Source: Salinisphaera sp002433465 (lineage in GTDB: Bacteria > Pseudomonadota > Gammaproteobacteria > Nevskiales > Salinisphaeraceae). Taken from it: a stretch of DNA of 64,000 bases. The translations under genes and the position numbers were made by a program. The stretch covers positions 124,001-188,000 of the forward strand of contig NZ_APNL01000005.1 in assembly GCF_040361435.1 (NCBI RefSeq), written 5' to 3'. Positions 26,762 through 35,427 of the stretch are shown here, piece by piece (the first letter of the stretch is position 1; each line of letters opens with the position of its first letter). Under the pieces are notes generated by a model. That model was not told where the DNA came from and made no database searches. It saw nothing but the letters and a program-made list of their open reading frames with translations.

Positions 26762-28509
26762 TGCTCGATCGCGTGGATATCAAACAGCAGCTGTTCGAGC
26801 GTTTCGACGAGCGTACGTTCACCGAGCAGATCACCGCCGACGGCATGCCCACCTTGTGGGTCGGCCGCGACCGTATCTGCGACGTGCTGAAGTTCCTGCG
26901 CCAGGACAGTACGCCGGCCTACCGCATGCTGTTCGACCTGACCGCGATCGACGAGCGCGTCCGCGAGCATCGGCTCAACCAGCCGGCCGCGGACTTCACC
27001 GTCGTCTATCACCTGCTCAGCCTGTCGCCGGTCGCCGAGATTCGGCTCAAGGTGGCGCTGTTCGATGACGACCTGAACACCCCAACCGCCACCGGCGTAT
27101 GGCCCAACGCCAACTGGTACGAGCGCGAAGTCTGGGACATGTTCGGGATCACCTTCGACGGGCATCCGAACCTGCGCCGCATTCTCATGCCGCCGACCTG
27201 GAAAGGGCATCCGCTGCGCAAGGATCATGCCGCGCGCGCGACCGAGTTCGAGCCGCTGCATCTGGACCCCAAGCGCCAGGACGAAGAAGAGAACGCCCTG
27301 CAGTTCAAGCCCGAAGACTGGGGCATGAAGCGCGAATCCGGCGATACCGAGTTCATGTTCCTCAACATGGGCCCGAACCACCCCTCGGTACACGGCGTAT
27401 TCCGGATCGTGCTGCAGCTCGACGGCGAGGAAATCATCGGCGCGGTGCCGGATATCGGCTACCACCACCGTGGCGCCGAGAAAATGGCCGAGCGCCAGTC
27501 CTGGCATACCTATATCCCCTATACCGACCGGGTGGACTATCTCGGCGGGGTGATGAACGAGCTGCCCTACGTCATGAACCTCGAGCACGTGCTCGGCATT
27601 CAGGTGCCGGAACGGGTCAAGGTCGTGCGCGTGATGCTCTGCGAGTTCTTCCGTATCACCAGCCATCTGATGTTCTTCGGCACCTATGTGCAGGACATCG
27701 GCGCGATGAGTCCGATCTTCTGGATGTTCTCCGATCGCCAGAAGGCCTATGACGTGATCGAGGCGATCACCGGCTTTCGCATGCACCCGGCGTTCTTCCG
27801 TATCGGTGGCCTGACCATGGACCTGCCGAACGGCTGGGATCGCAAGGTCAAGGAATTCCTCGACTGGTTCCCATCGCGCCTGGCCGAGTACAAGAAGGCG
27901 ATGGCGCGCAACAGCGTGCTGGTCAAACGCTCCAAGCATATCGGCGCCTATTCCCAGGACGAGGCGATCGACTGGGGCATTACCGGCCCGGGGCTGCGTT
28001 CGACCGGCGTGGATTTCGACCTGCGCAAGGCGCGGCCCTATTCCGGCTACGAGAACTTCGACTTCGAGATCCCGACCGGCACCAACGGCGACTGCCAGGA
28101 CCGGCTCGACGTACGTATCGAAGAGATGTTCCAGAGCTGTCGCATCATCGAACAGTGCATGAAGAACATGCCCGCCGGTGACTACAAGGCCGATCATCCC
28201 TTGACCACGCCGCCGGTCAAGGAACGCACGATGCAGGATATCGAAACCCTGATCGCGCACTTTCTGACCGTGAGCTGGGGCCCGGTGGTGCCGGCGATGG
28301 AATCGGCCTGCATGGTCGAAGGTACCAAGGGCCTGAACGGCTATTACAGTATTTCCGACAAGCATGCGATGAGCTATCGCACGCGTATTCGCACGCCCAG
28401 CTTCGCCCATCTGCAGCAGATCCCGCTGATCTCGCAGGGCGGCCTGGTGGCCGATCTGGTGGCCATCATCGGTGCGATCGATTTTGTTATGGCAGACGTG
28501 GACCGATGA
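26761..28509 (+). CDS. nuoCD: NADH-quinone oxidoreductase fused subunits C and D
   Basis: A 582-residue fusion. Residues 1-180 are the 30-kDa NuoC domain (WYEREVWDMFGITFDGHPNLRRILMPP), and residues about 195-582 the 49-kDa NuoD domain (NMGPNHPSVHG with the quinone-site His, IGYHHRGAEKMAE, and the C-terminal RTPSFAHLQQIPLISQGGLVADLVAIIGAIDFVMADVDR region). The C-D fusion is typical of E. coli and relatives, and supports a gammaproteobacterial host. Coupled to both neighbours by overlapping stop and start codons. Confidence 0.97.
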   Translation: MLDRVDIKQQLFERFDERTFTEQITADGMPTLWVGRDRICDVLKFLRQDSTPAYRMLFDLTAIDERVREHRLNQPAADFTVVYHLLSLSPVAEIRLKVALFDDDLNTPTATGVWPNANWYEREVWDMFGITFDGHPNLRRILMPPTWKGHPLRKDHAARATEFEPLHLDPKRQDEEENALQFKPEDWGMKRESGDTEFMFLNMGPNHPSVHGVFRIVLQLDGEEIIGAVPDIGYHHRGAEKMAERQSWHTYIPYTDRVDYLGGVMNELPYVMNLEHVLGIQVPERVKVVRVMLCEFFRITSHLMFFGTYVQDIGAMSPIFWMFSDRQKAYDVIEAITGFRMHPAFFRIGGLTMDLPNGWDRKVKEFLDWFPSRLAEYKKAMARNSVLVKRSKHIGAYSQDEAIDWGITGPGLRSTGVDFDLRKARPYSGYENFDFEIPTGTNGDCQDRLDVRIEEMFQSCRIIEQCMKNMPAGDYKADHPLTTPPVKERTMQDIETLIAHFLTVSWGPVVPAMESACMVEGTKGLNGYYSISDKHAMSYRTRIRTPSFAHLQQIPLISQGGLVADLVAIIGAIDFVMADVDR

Positions 28510-28973
28510 AGCTCAGTCAAACCGAAATTGAGGCCATCCAGCACGAGATGACCCTGTACGAGGATCCGGGCGCGGCGACTATCGAAGCGCTCAAGATCGT
28601 GCAGGAACATCGCGGTTGGGTATCGGACGAGTCGCTGGAAGCGGCCGCCGCCGTGGTCGGTGTCACGCCGACCCAGATGGAAGCGGTGGCAACGTTCTAC
28701 AACTTGATCTTTCGCCAGCCGGTGGGTCGGCACGTGATCATGATCTGCGACTCGATCTCCTGCTATCTGACCGGCTACGAGGAAATCCTGGCCTATCTGA
28801 AGAAGACGCTGGGCATCGAGTTCGGCCAGACCACGCCGGACAATCGCTTCACGCTGCTGCCGATCTGCTGCCTGGGCAACTGCGATAACGGCCCGGCCAT
28901 GCGTATCAACACCGACTATCACGGCCGGCTCACGCCCGATAAGGTCGACGCCATTCTGGCGGAATACCCCTAG
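28506..28973 (+). CDS. nuoE: NADH-quinone oxidoreductase subunit E
   Basis: A 155-residue thioredoxin-fold subunit holding the [2Fe-2S] cluster N1a. The ligands are in CDSISC (C-x4-C) and CLGNC (C-x3-C). The N-terminal helical part (PGAATIEALKIVQEHRGWVSDESLEAAA) is the usual docking region. Its ATG overlaps the nuoCD stop by four bases. Confidence 0.97.
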   Translation: MKLSQTEIEAIQHEMTLYEDPGAATIEALKIVQEHRGWVSDESLEAAAAVVGVTPTQMEAVATFYNLIFRQPVGRHVIMICDSISCYLTGYEEILAYLKKTLGIEFGQTTPDNRFTLLPICCLGNCDNGPAMRINTDYHGRLTPDKVDAILAEYP

Positions 28974-28996
28974 GCGCGGCGCAAGGACGAACAGTC

Positions 28997-30313
28997 ATGG
29001 AAAAGGTTCTTACCAAAAACATCCGCGACAATCGCGAGCCGATGACCATCGGCGAGTACGAGCAGGCCGGCGGCTGGGAGGCCTACAAGAAGGCGCTTCA
29101 TGAAATGAAGCCAACCGAGGTGGCCGGCCTGGTCAAGGAAGCGGGCCTGCGCGGACGCGGCGGTGCGGGTTTTCCGACCGGCGTGAAATGGTCGTTCATG
29201 CCGCGCTTCGAAGAGAATCCCGAGAAGCGTCCGGCCCATGTATATCTCGTGGTCAACGCCGACGAGATGGAGCCCGGCACCTTCAAGGATCGCCTGCTCA
29301 TGGAAGGCGACCCGCATCAGCTGATCGAAGCGATGGCCATCGCCAGCTATGCGATCGGCGCGGATATCGCCTACGTGTTCATCCGCGGCGAATACACGGA
29401 ATGCCAGCGCAAGCTCCAGCGCGCGATCGACGAGGCCATGGAAGCCGGCTATCTGGGCCAGGACATCCTGGGCACCGGCTTCAACCTCAAGATGTATCTG
29501 CACATGAGCGCGGGCCGTTATATCTGCGGCGAGGAATCGGCGCTGCTCTCCGCGCTCGAGGGCCGTCGCGCCGTGCCGCGCCACAAGCCGCCCTTCCCGG
29601 CGGCTTCCGGCCTGTTCGGCCAGCCGACGACGGTCAACAACGTGGAAACGATCTGCAACGTCCCGCATATCGTGAAAAACGGCGCCGAGTGGTACAAATC
29701 GCTCGGCCTGCACAAGGACGGCGGCACCAAGATCTTCGGCGCCTCGGGCCATGTCGCCCGCCCCGGACTGGTCGAACTGCCGCTGGGCACGAAGCTGTCC
29801 GATCTGCTCGATCATTTCGGCGGCGTGCGCGGCGGGCGCAAGCTCAAGGCCCTGCTGCCGGGCGGCGGCTCCACGCCGCTGTTGACCGACGAGCATCTGA
29901 ATACGCCGATGGACTACGAGGGCGTGGGCGCAGTCGGCAGCCGCCTGGGCACGGGCACGATGGTGGTCATCGACGACCAGACCCCGATCGTGGGCGTACT
30001 CAAGAATCTCGAGCATTTCTATGCGCAGGAATCCTGTGGCTGGTGCACGCCCTGCCGTGACGGCCTGCCCTGGGTGGAGCGCATTCTCACCAATCTGGAA
30101 GCCGGGCACGGCAAGCCGGGCGATATCGAGCTGCTGGATCTACACGTCAAGCTGCTCGGCCCGGGCAAGACCTTCTGTGCCCATGCCCCCGGCGCGATGG
30201 GCCCGCTCGAATCCGGCCTCAAGTATTTCCGCGACGAACTGGCGGCCCTGATTCCGCCCGAGGCGGATACGCTGGATCTCATCCAGCCGGCCAACGCCGC
30301 CTCGAACAACTAG
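28997..30313 (+). CDS. nuoF: NADH-quinone oxidoreductase subunit F
   Basis: A 438-residue NADH-binding subunit. FMN and NADH motifs are GLRGRGGAGFPTGVKW and VVNADEMEPGTFKDR; ICGEESALLSALEG follows. Cluster N3 ligands lie in SCGWCTPCRDG and the later TFCAHAPG. NADH is oxidised here and electrons enter the complex. AAGGAC precedes the ATG. Confidence 0.97.
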   Translation: MEKVLTKNIRDNREPMTIGEYEQAGGWEAYKKALHEMKPTEVAGLVKEAGLRGRGGAGFPTGVKWSFMPRFEENPEKRPAHVYLVVNADEMEPGTFKDRLLMEGDPHQLIEAMAIASYAIGADIAYVFIRGEYTECQRKLQRAIDEAMEAGYLGQDILGTGFNLKMYLHMSAGRYICGEESALLSALEGRRAVPRHKPPFPAASGLFGQPTTVNNVETICNVPHIVKNGAEWYKSLGLHKDGGTKIFGASGHVARPGLVELPLGTKLSDLLDHFGGVRGGRKLKALLPGGGSTPLLTDEHLNTPMDYEGVGAVGSRLGTGTMVVIDDQTPIVGVLKNLEHFYAQESCGWCTPCRDGLPWVERILTNLEAGHGKPGDIELLDLHVKLLGPGKTFCAHAPGAMGPLESGLKYFRDELAALIPPEADTLDLIQPANAASNN

Positions 30314-30327
30314 CGCACGGTTTAGCG

Positions 30328-33012
30328 ATGGCAACGATCAAGATCGACGGCAAGCAGTTCGAGGTGGACCCCACCGACAATCTGCTCAAGGTCGCGCTTT
30401 CAAAGGGCTTCGACCTGCCCTATTTCTGCTGGCACCCGGAGCTGCATTCCGTGGGCGCCTGTCGCCAGTGCGCGGTCAAGCAGTACAAGAACGAAGACGA
30501 CACCCAGGGTCAGATCGTCATGGCCTGCATGACGCCGGCCTCGGATGGCGGCTGCTTCTCGATCGAAGACAAGGAAGCCAGCGATTTTCGTGCCCAGGTC
30601 ATCGAATGGTTGATGATCAACCACCCGCACGACTGTCCGGTATGCGAAGAAGGCGGCGAATGCCACCTGCAGGACATGACCCTGATGACCGGGCATACGC
30701 GCCGGCGCTATCGCGGCCCCAAGCGCACCCATCGCAATCAGGAGCTGGGCCCGTTCATCAATCACGAGATGAACCGTTGTATCGCCTGCTATCGCTGCGT
30801 GCGCTACTACCGCGACTATGCCGACGGCGACGACCTGCGCGTGCTCGGCTCGCATTCCAACGTCTATTTCGGCCGCGAGGCCGACGGCGCCTTCAACAGC
30901 GAGTTCTCGGGCAACCTGGTCGAGGTCTGCCCCACCGGCGTGTTCACCGACAAGACGCTTGGCGCCCACTACAACCGCAAATGGGACATGCAGAATGCCC
31001 CGGGCATCTGTACCCATTGCTCGCTGGGCTGCAACACCAGCCCCGGTTCGCGCCAGGGCATATTGAAGCGTATCCAGAACCGCTATCACGGCGAGATCAA
31101 CCACTACTTCCTCTGCGATCGCGGTCGTTTCGGCGCCGGTTTCGTCAACCGCGAGGACCGGCCGCGCCAGCCGCTGGTGCGCGCGGAAAACGGCGTGCTC
31201 GAGCCCCAGGACATGGACGTGATGCTCGCCTCGCTCAAGAGCGTGCTCGCCGAGGCCAAGGGCCTGGTCGGCATCGGCTCGCCGCGCGCCTCACTGGAAG
31301 ACAACTTCGCGCTGCGCCATCTGGTCGGCGCCGACAACTTCCATAACGGCATGAGCGGGCCGGAAAGCCATGCCAGCCTCGCCGCGCTCGCGCTGTTGCA
31401 GGAGCACGCCGGCCGTTTGCCGACGCTGCGCGATGTGGAATCCTGCGATGCGGTATTCGTGCTTGGCGAGGACGTAACCCAGTTCGCGCCGCGTCTGGCG
31501 CTGTCGCTGCGCCAGGCCGTACGCAACGAACATCACGTGCTGGCCGAGGCCGCCAATATCCCGAAGTGGCATGCGCGTGCGGTACGCGACGAGGGCCAGC
31601 ATTTCTACAGCCCGCTGTTCATGGCCGTACCGGCGGCCACACGTCTGGACGACGTGGCCACGGAACTGTTTCATCTGCGCCCGGCGCGTATCGCGGAGCT
31701 GGGCTTCGCGGTCGCCGCCATTCTCGACGACGCTGCGCCGATGCCGGCCAATATCGACGAACAGACGCGCGCGCACGCCGAAACCATCGCCAACGCCCTC
31801 AAGACGGCGAAAAAACCGCTGGTGGTCGCCGGTACGAGCCTCGGCAGCGAAGCCGTGCTGACGGCCGCCGGCAACGTCATGCGCGCGCTGGAATCGGTAC
31901 ACGACGACGCCGGGCTGTTCGTTACGCTTAACGAGGCGAACAGCCTCGGCATGGCGATGATGAGCGATCGCGACGTCGATCACGCCTTCGAGGCCATCAC
32001 CAGCCGCCGTGCCGATACGCTCATCGTCATGCAGAACGATCTCTACGAGCGGGCCCAGCATGGCAAGGTCGATGCCGCGATCAAGGCCGCCAAGAACCTG
32101 ATCGTGCTCGATCACAGCATGACCGCGACCATCGCCAAGGCCGACTACGTGCTCCCCGCCGGCAGCTTTGCCGAGGCGGACGGCACCCTGGTCAACAACG
32201 AAGGCCGCGCCCAGCGCTTTTTCCAGGTCTTCATTCCGGAAGCGCCGTTGCAGGAAGGCTGGCGCTGGTGTGCCGATCTCAATCGTGCGATCGGCAAGCC
32301 GGTCGACTGGTACGGCATGGACGATCTCATCGACGCCATCGAAGCCGCCTGCCCGCAGTTCGCGGGTATCAAGACGGCCGCGCCGAGCACCAGTTTCCGC
32401 AAGGCCGGCATGCGTTTTCCGCGCAGCCCGCATCGGTATTCGGGGCGTACCGCGCTCTATGCCAACGTGGACGTACGCGAGCGTCGTCCGGAAGTGGATG
32501 TGGACTCGGCGCTGGCCTATTCGATGGAGGGCTACCACGGCAGCGATCAGCCGCCGGCGCTGATGGCCTATGCCTGGGCGCCAGGCTGGGATTCCAACCA
32601 GGCCGCCATCACCCGTTTCCAGGATGAAGTCGGTGGCCATCTCAAGGGCGGCGATCCCGGCACGCGGCTGCTCAAGGTCGATGCCAACGTACCCGACTAT
32701 GCGCCGGCCGAGCCCAAGCTGGTCGAAGGCTGGCAGGCGATCCCGCGCTACCACATCTTCGGCAGCGAATCGCAGTCCGCCAAGGCCCCGGCGATTCAGC
32801 AACGCATGCCGCGTGCCTGGTTCACCCTCAACGAAGCCGGTGCCAAGGCGCTGGGCCTGGCTGCGGCGGATACGCTGCGCCTGACCATCGACGGCGAGAT
32901 CCATGCCCTGCCGGTCACCATCGACCCCAGCCTGCCCGACAAGACCATCGGCGTGCCGGTCGGCGCCCATGGCCTGATGGGCGTGCGTCTGCCTGCAGCG
33001 GTGTCGCCCTGA
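30328..33012 (+). CDS. nuoG: NADH-quinone oxidoreductase subunit G
   Basis: An 894-residue iron-sulfur subunit. N-terminal ligands for N1b, N5 and N4 are seen in CWHPELHSVGACRQC, HPHDCPVCEEGGEC and CIACYRCVRYYRD. An extra C-x2-C-x3-C (CTHCSLGC) with a later Cys in YFLCDRGRFG matches the off-path N7 cluster found in E. coli-type NuoG. The C-terminal two thirds is the molybdopterin-oxidoreductase-like domain, without cofactor in this family. Confidence 0.97.
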   Translation: MATIKIDGKQFEVDPTDNLLKVALSKGFDLPYFCWHPELHSVGACRQCAVKQYKNEDDTQGQIVMACMTPASDGGCFSIEDKEASDFRAQVIEWLMINHPHDCPVCEEGGECHLQDMTLMTGHTRRRYRGPKRTHRNQELGPFINHEMNRCIACYRCVRYYRDYADGDDLRVLGSHSNVYFGREADGAFNSEFSGNLVEVCPTGVFTDKTLGAHYNRKWDMQNAPGICTHCSLGCNTSPGSRQGILKRIQNRYHGEINHYFLCDRGRFGAGFVNREDRPRQPLVRAENGVLEPQDMDVMLASLKSVLAEAKGLVGIGSPRASLEDNFALRHLVGADNFHNGMSGPESHASLAALALLQEHAGRLPTLRDVESCDAVFVLGEDVTQFAPRLALSLRQAVRNEHHVLAEAANIPKWHARAVRDEGQHFYSPLFMAVPAATRLDDVATELFHLRPARIAELGFAVAAILDDAAPMPANIDEQTRAHAETIANALKTAKKPLVVAGTSLGSEAVLTAAGNVMRALESVHDDAGLFVTLNEANSLGMAMMSDRDVDHAFEAITSRRADTLIVMQNDLYERAQHGKVDAAIKAAKNLIVLDHSMTATIAKADYVLPAGSFAEADGTLVNNEGRAQRFFQVFIPEAPLQEGWRWCADLNRAIGKPVDWYGMDDLIDAIEAACPQFAGIKTAAPSTSFRKAGMRFPRSPHRYSGRTALYANVDVRERRPEVDVDSALAYSMEGYHGSDQPPALMAYAWAPGWDSNQAAITRFQDEVGGHLKGGDPGTRLLKVDANVPDYAPAEPKLVEGWQAIPRYHIFGSESQSAKAPAIQQRMPRAWFTLNEAGAKALGLAAADTLRLTIDGEIHALPVTIDPSLPDKTIGVPVGAHGLMGVRLPAAVSP

Positions 33013-33989
33013 TGTTCGGCTTCAGCACAGACACACTGCTCGATTTCGCGTTCACCGCCTTCGAGACCATTGCCATCCTGCTGGCGGTGGTGATTTCCGC
33101 TGCCCTGCTGATCTGGGTGGAACGTCGCCTGCTGGGCGTCTGGCAGGATCGCTACGGGCCGAACCGCGTTGGCCCGTTCGGCATCCTTCAGGTGGCCGCG
33201 GACATGATCAAGATCTTCTTCAAGGAAGACTGGATCCCGCCGTTCGCCGACAAGGCCGTGTTCGTCATCGCGCCGGCCATCATCATGTTCACCACGCTCA
33301 TGGCGTTCGCAGTGGTGCCGTTCACCGAGACCATCGGCGTGGTCGACCTGAACATCGGCATTCTGTTCGTGCTGGCGATGAGCTCGCTGGGCGTGTATTC
33401 GGTGATTCTGGCGGGGTGGTCCTCGGACAATAAATACGCCCTGCTTGGCGGCATGCGTACCGCCGCCCAGATGATTTCCTACGAGGTCTTCATGGGCCTA
33501 AGCCTGCTGGGCGTGGTGCTGCTGGCCGGCAGCTTCGATCTGCGTACCATCGTCGAATCCCAGGCCGGCATGTGGAACGTGATCCCGCAGTTCCCGGCGT
33601 TCGTGATCTTCTTCATTGCCGGCATCGCCGAAATCCACCGTGCGCCCTTCGACCTGCCCGAAGCGGAACAGGAACTCACCGCCGGCTATCACACCGAATA
33701 TTCGGGCATGAAGTTCGGCATGTTCTTCGTGGGCGAATATCTGGGCATCGTGCTGATCTCCTGCCTGACCACGGTGCTGTTCTTCGGCGGCTGGCTGGGT
33801 CCGATCCTGCCCGGCTTCGTATGGTTCGCGCTCAAGGCCGGGTTCTTCATCTGCTTTTTCGTGCTGCTGCGTGCGGCCACCGTGCGCCCGCGCTACGACC
33901 AGCTCATGGCCTTCGGCTGGAAGATTCTGCTGCCGATTGCGCTGGTCAACGTCGCGATCACGGGCGCTGTCGTGGTGGCCATGGCATGA
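33012..33989 (+). CDS. nuoH: NADH-quinone oxidoreductase subunit H
   Basis: A 325-residue membrane subunit with about eight helices, forming the quinone entry channel. Conserved loops are RYGPNRVGPFGILQVAADMIKIFFKEDWIPP and EIHRAPFDLPEAEQELTAGYHTEYSGMKFGMFF, which hold the acidic residues of the E-channel. Its ATG overlaps the nuoG stop by one base. Confidence 0.97.
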   Translation: MFGFSTDTLLDFAFTAFETIAILLAVVISAALLIWVERRLLGVWQDRYGPNRVGPFGILQVAADMIKIFFKEDWIPPFADKAVFVIAPAIIMFTTLMAFAVVPFTETIGVVDLNIGILFVLAMSSLGVYSVILAGWSSDNKYALLGGMRTAAQMISYEVFMGLSLLGVVLLAGSFDLRTIVESQAGMWNVIPQFPAFVIFFIAGIAEIHRAPFDLPEAEQELTAGYHTEYSGMKFGMFFVGEYLGIVLISCLTTVLFFGGWLGPILPGFVWFALKAGFFICFFVLLRAATVRPRYDQLMAFGWKILLPIALVNVAITGAVVVAMA

Positions 33990-34035
33990 GCACGTCGTAC
34001 TCTCTTCTCGATTTCACCGGTTACGCGAGTCACCT

Positions 34036-34551
34036 ATGCTGAGTGTTCTGCGCACCATCTGGATGACCCTGATGCACACCTTTCGCAAGCGCGAGACGGT
34101 GCTGTATCCGGAAGAAAAGCCTTATCTGCCGCCGCGCTATCGCGGGCGTATCGTGCTCACGCGCGATCCGGACGGCGCCGAGCGCTGCGTGGCCTGCAAC
34201 CTGTGCAGCGTGGCCTGCCCCGTCGACTGCATCAGCGTGGTCAAGGCCGAGGACGAAAGCGGACGCTGGTATCCGGAAACCTTCCGTATCAACTTCTCGC
34301 GCTGCATCTACTGCGGCTACTGCGAGGAGGCCTGCCCAACCTACGCGATCCAGCTCACGCCTGACTTCGAAATGGGCGAGTTCGATCGGCAGAACATGGT
34401 CTACGAAAAATCCGATCTGACCATTTCCGGCGTCGGCAAGCGGCCGGGCTACAACTTCTATCGCGTCGCCGGCATGGCCGTGGGCGGCAAGGACAAGGGC
34501 GAAGCCGAGAACGAGGCCGCGCCCATCGACGTCAAGACGCTGCTTCCCTGA
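34036..34551 (+). CDS. nuoI: NADH-quinone oxidoreductase subunit I
   Basis: A 171-residue ferredoxin-like subunit with two [4Fe-4S] clusters (N6a and N6b), ligated by CVACNLCSVACPVDC and CIYCGYCEEACP. It bridges the peripheral arm to cluster N2. The frame is open upstream into nuoH, but the ATG at 34036 matches the family start (MLSVLRTIWMTLMHTFRKRETV). A 46-base gap separates it from nuoH. Confidence 0.96.
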   Translation: MLSVLRTIWMTLMHTFRKRETVLYPEEKPYLPPRYRGRIVLTRDPDGAERCVACNLCSVACPVDCISVVKAEDESGRWYPETFRINFSRCIYCGYCEEACPTYAIQLTPDFEMGEFDRQNMVYEKSDLTISGVGKRPGYNFYRVAGMAVGGKDKGEAENEAAPIDVKTLLP

Positions 34552-34564
34552 GGCCGGGCCGACT

Positions 34565-35122
34565 ATGGAAATCGCTTTCTATCTCGCTGCCATCGTCGCC
34601 GTCGCCGCCACCGCGCGGGTGATCAGCTGTGCCAACGCGGTGCATGCGCTGCTCTACCTGATCGTGTCGCTGCTGTCGGTGGCGATCGTGTTCTATACCC
34701 TCGGCGCACCTTTCGCGGCCGCACTCGAGGTGATCGTCTACGCGGGCGCGATCATGGTGCTGTTCGTGTTCGTGATCATGATGCTCAACCTCAATCAGGA
34801 AACCGTGGCCCGGGAGCGCAGCTGGTTGGCGCCCCGGGTATGGATCGGGCCCGGCGTGCTGGGCGTCGTCCTGCTCGGCGTTCTGGCCGTGGCGCTTGCC
34901 AGCGGTGGCTCCATGGGCAACGTCGACAGCACGCCGCTGATGGCCGAACGCATCGGCATGACCATGTTCGGGCCCTATGTACTGATCGTGGAACTGGCCG
35001 CCTTCGTGCTGCTGGCCGCCCTGGTGGTCGCTGCCCATCTGGGCCGCGACGATCGTGACGTGGCCGAAGAAAAACGCGTCGCCGCCGCGCGCGGGCGTCG
35101 CCACCCGGGAGGCGAACAATGA
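34565..35122 (+). CDS. nuoJ: NADH-quinone oxidoreductase subunit J
   Basis: A 185-residue membrane subunit with five helices. The second and third carry the family pattern NAVHALLYLIVSLLSVAIVFYTLGAPFAAALEVIVYAGAIMVLFVFVIMMLN, which includes the pi-bulge helix involved in coupling. The C-terminal tail is charged (RDDRDVAEEKR). Its stop overlaps the nuoK start (ATGA). Confidence 0.96.
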   Translation: MEIAFYLAAIVAVAATARVISCANAVHALLYLIVSLLSVAIVFYTLGAPFAAALEVIVYAGAIMVLFVFVIMMLNLNQETVARERSWLAPRVWIGPGVLGVVLLGVLAVALASGGSMGNVDSTPLMAERIGMTMFGPYVLIVELAAFVLLAALVVAAHLGRDDRDVAEEKRVAAARGRRHPGGEQ

Positions 35123-35427
35123 ACGGCATCCCCATGGAACACGGCCTGATTCTGGCCGCCCTGCTGTTCACCCTCGGCCTGGTCGGGCTGGTGGTACGGC
35201 GCAATACGCTGTTCATCCTCATGTGCCTTGAGATCATGCTCAATTCCGCAGGCCTGGCCTTCATCGTGGCCGGCGCTGCCCACAGCGCACCCGATGGCCA
35301 GGTGATGTTCATCCTCGTGATCACCCTCGCTGCCGCCGAGGCCAGCATCGGGCTCGGCCTGCTGCTGCAGCTGCATCGCCGTTTCAAGACCATCGACATC
35401 GACGCCGCCAGCGAGATGCACGGATGA
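35119..35427 (+). CDS. nuoK: NADH-quinone oxidoreductase subunit K
   Basis: A 102-residue, three-helix membrane subunit. The two conserved intramembrane Glu residues lie in FILMCLEIMLNSAGLAF and ITLAAAEASIGLGLLL, both needed for proton pumping. The N terminus, MEHGLILAALLFTLGLVGLVVRRN, is typical. Overlapped at both ends by its neighbours. Confidence 0.97.
   Translation: MNGIPMEHGLILAALLFTLGLVGLVVRRNTLFILMCLEIMLNSAGLAFIVAGAAHSAPDGQVMFILVITLAAAEASIGLGLLLQLHRRFKTIDIDAASEMHG

Noticed and set aside
26557..28410. 617-codon leftward open frame
   Set aside because: It is fully antisense to nuoCD, whose protein is conserved end to end; long shadow frames are expected in GC-rich DNA.
31291..32970. 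559-codon leftward open frame
   Set aside because: Antisense to nuoG; composition rich in R, G, H and A without any domain pattern.
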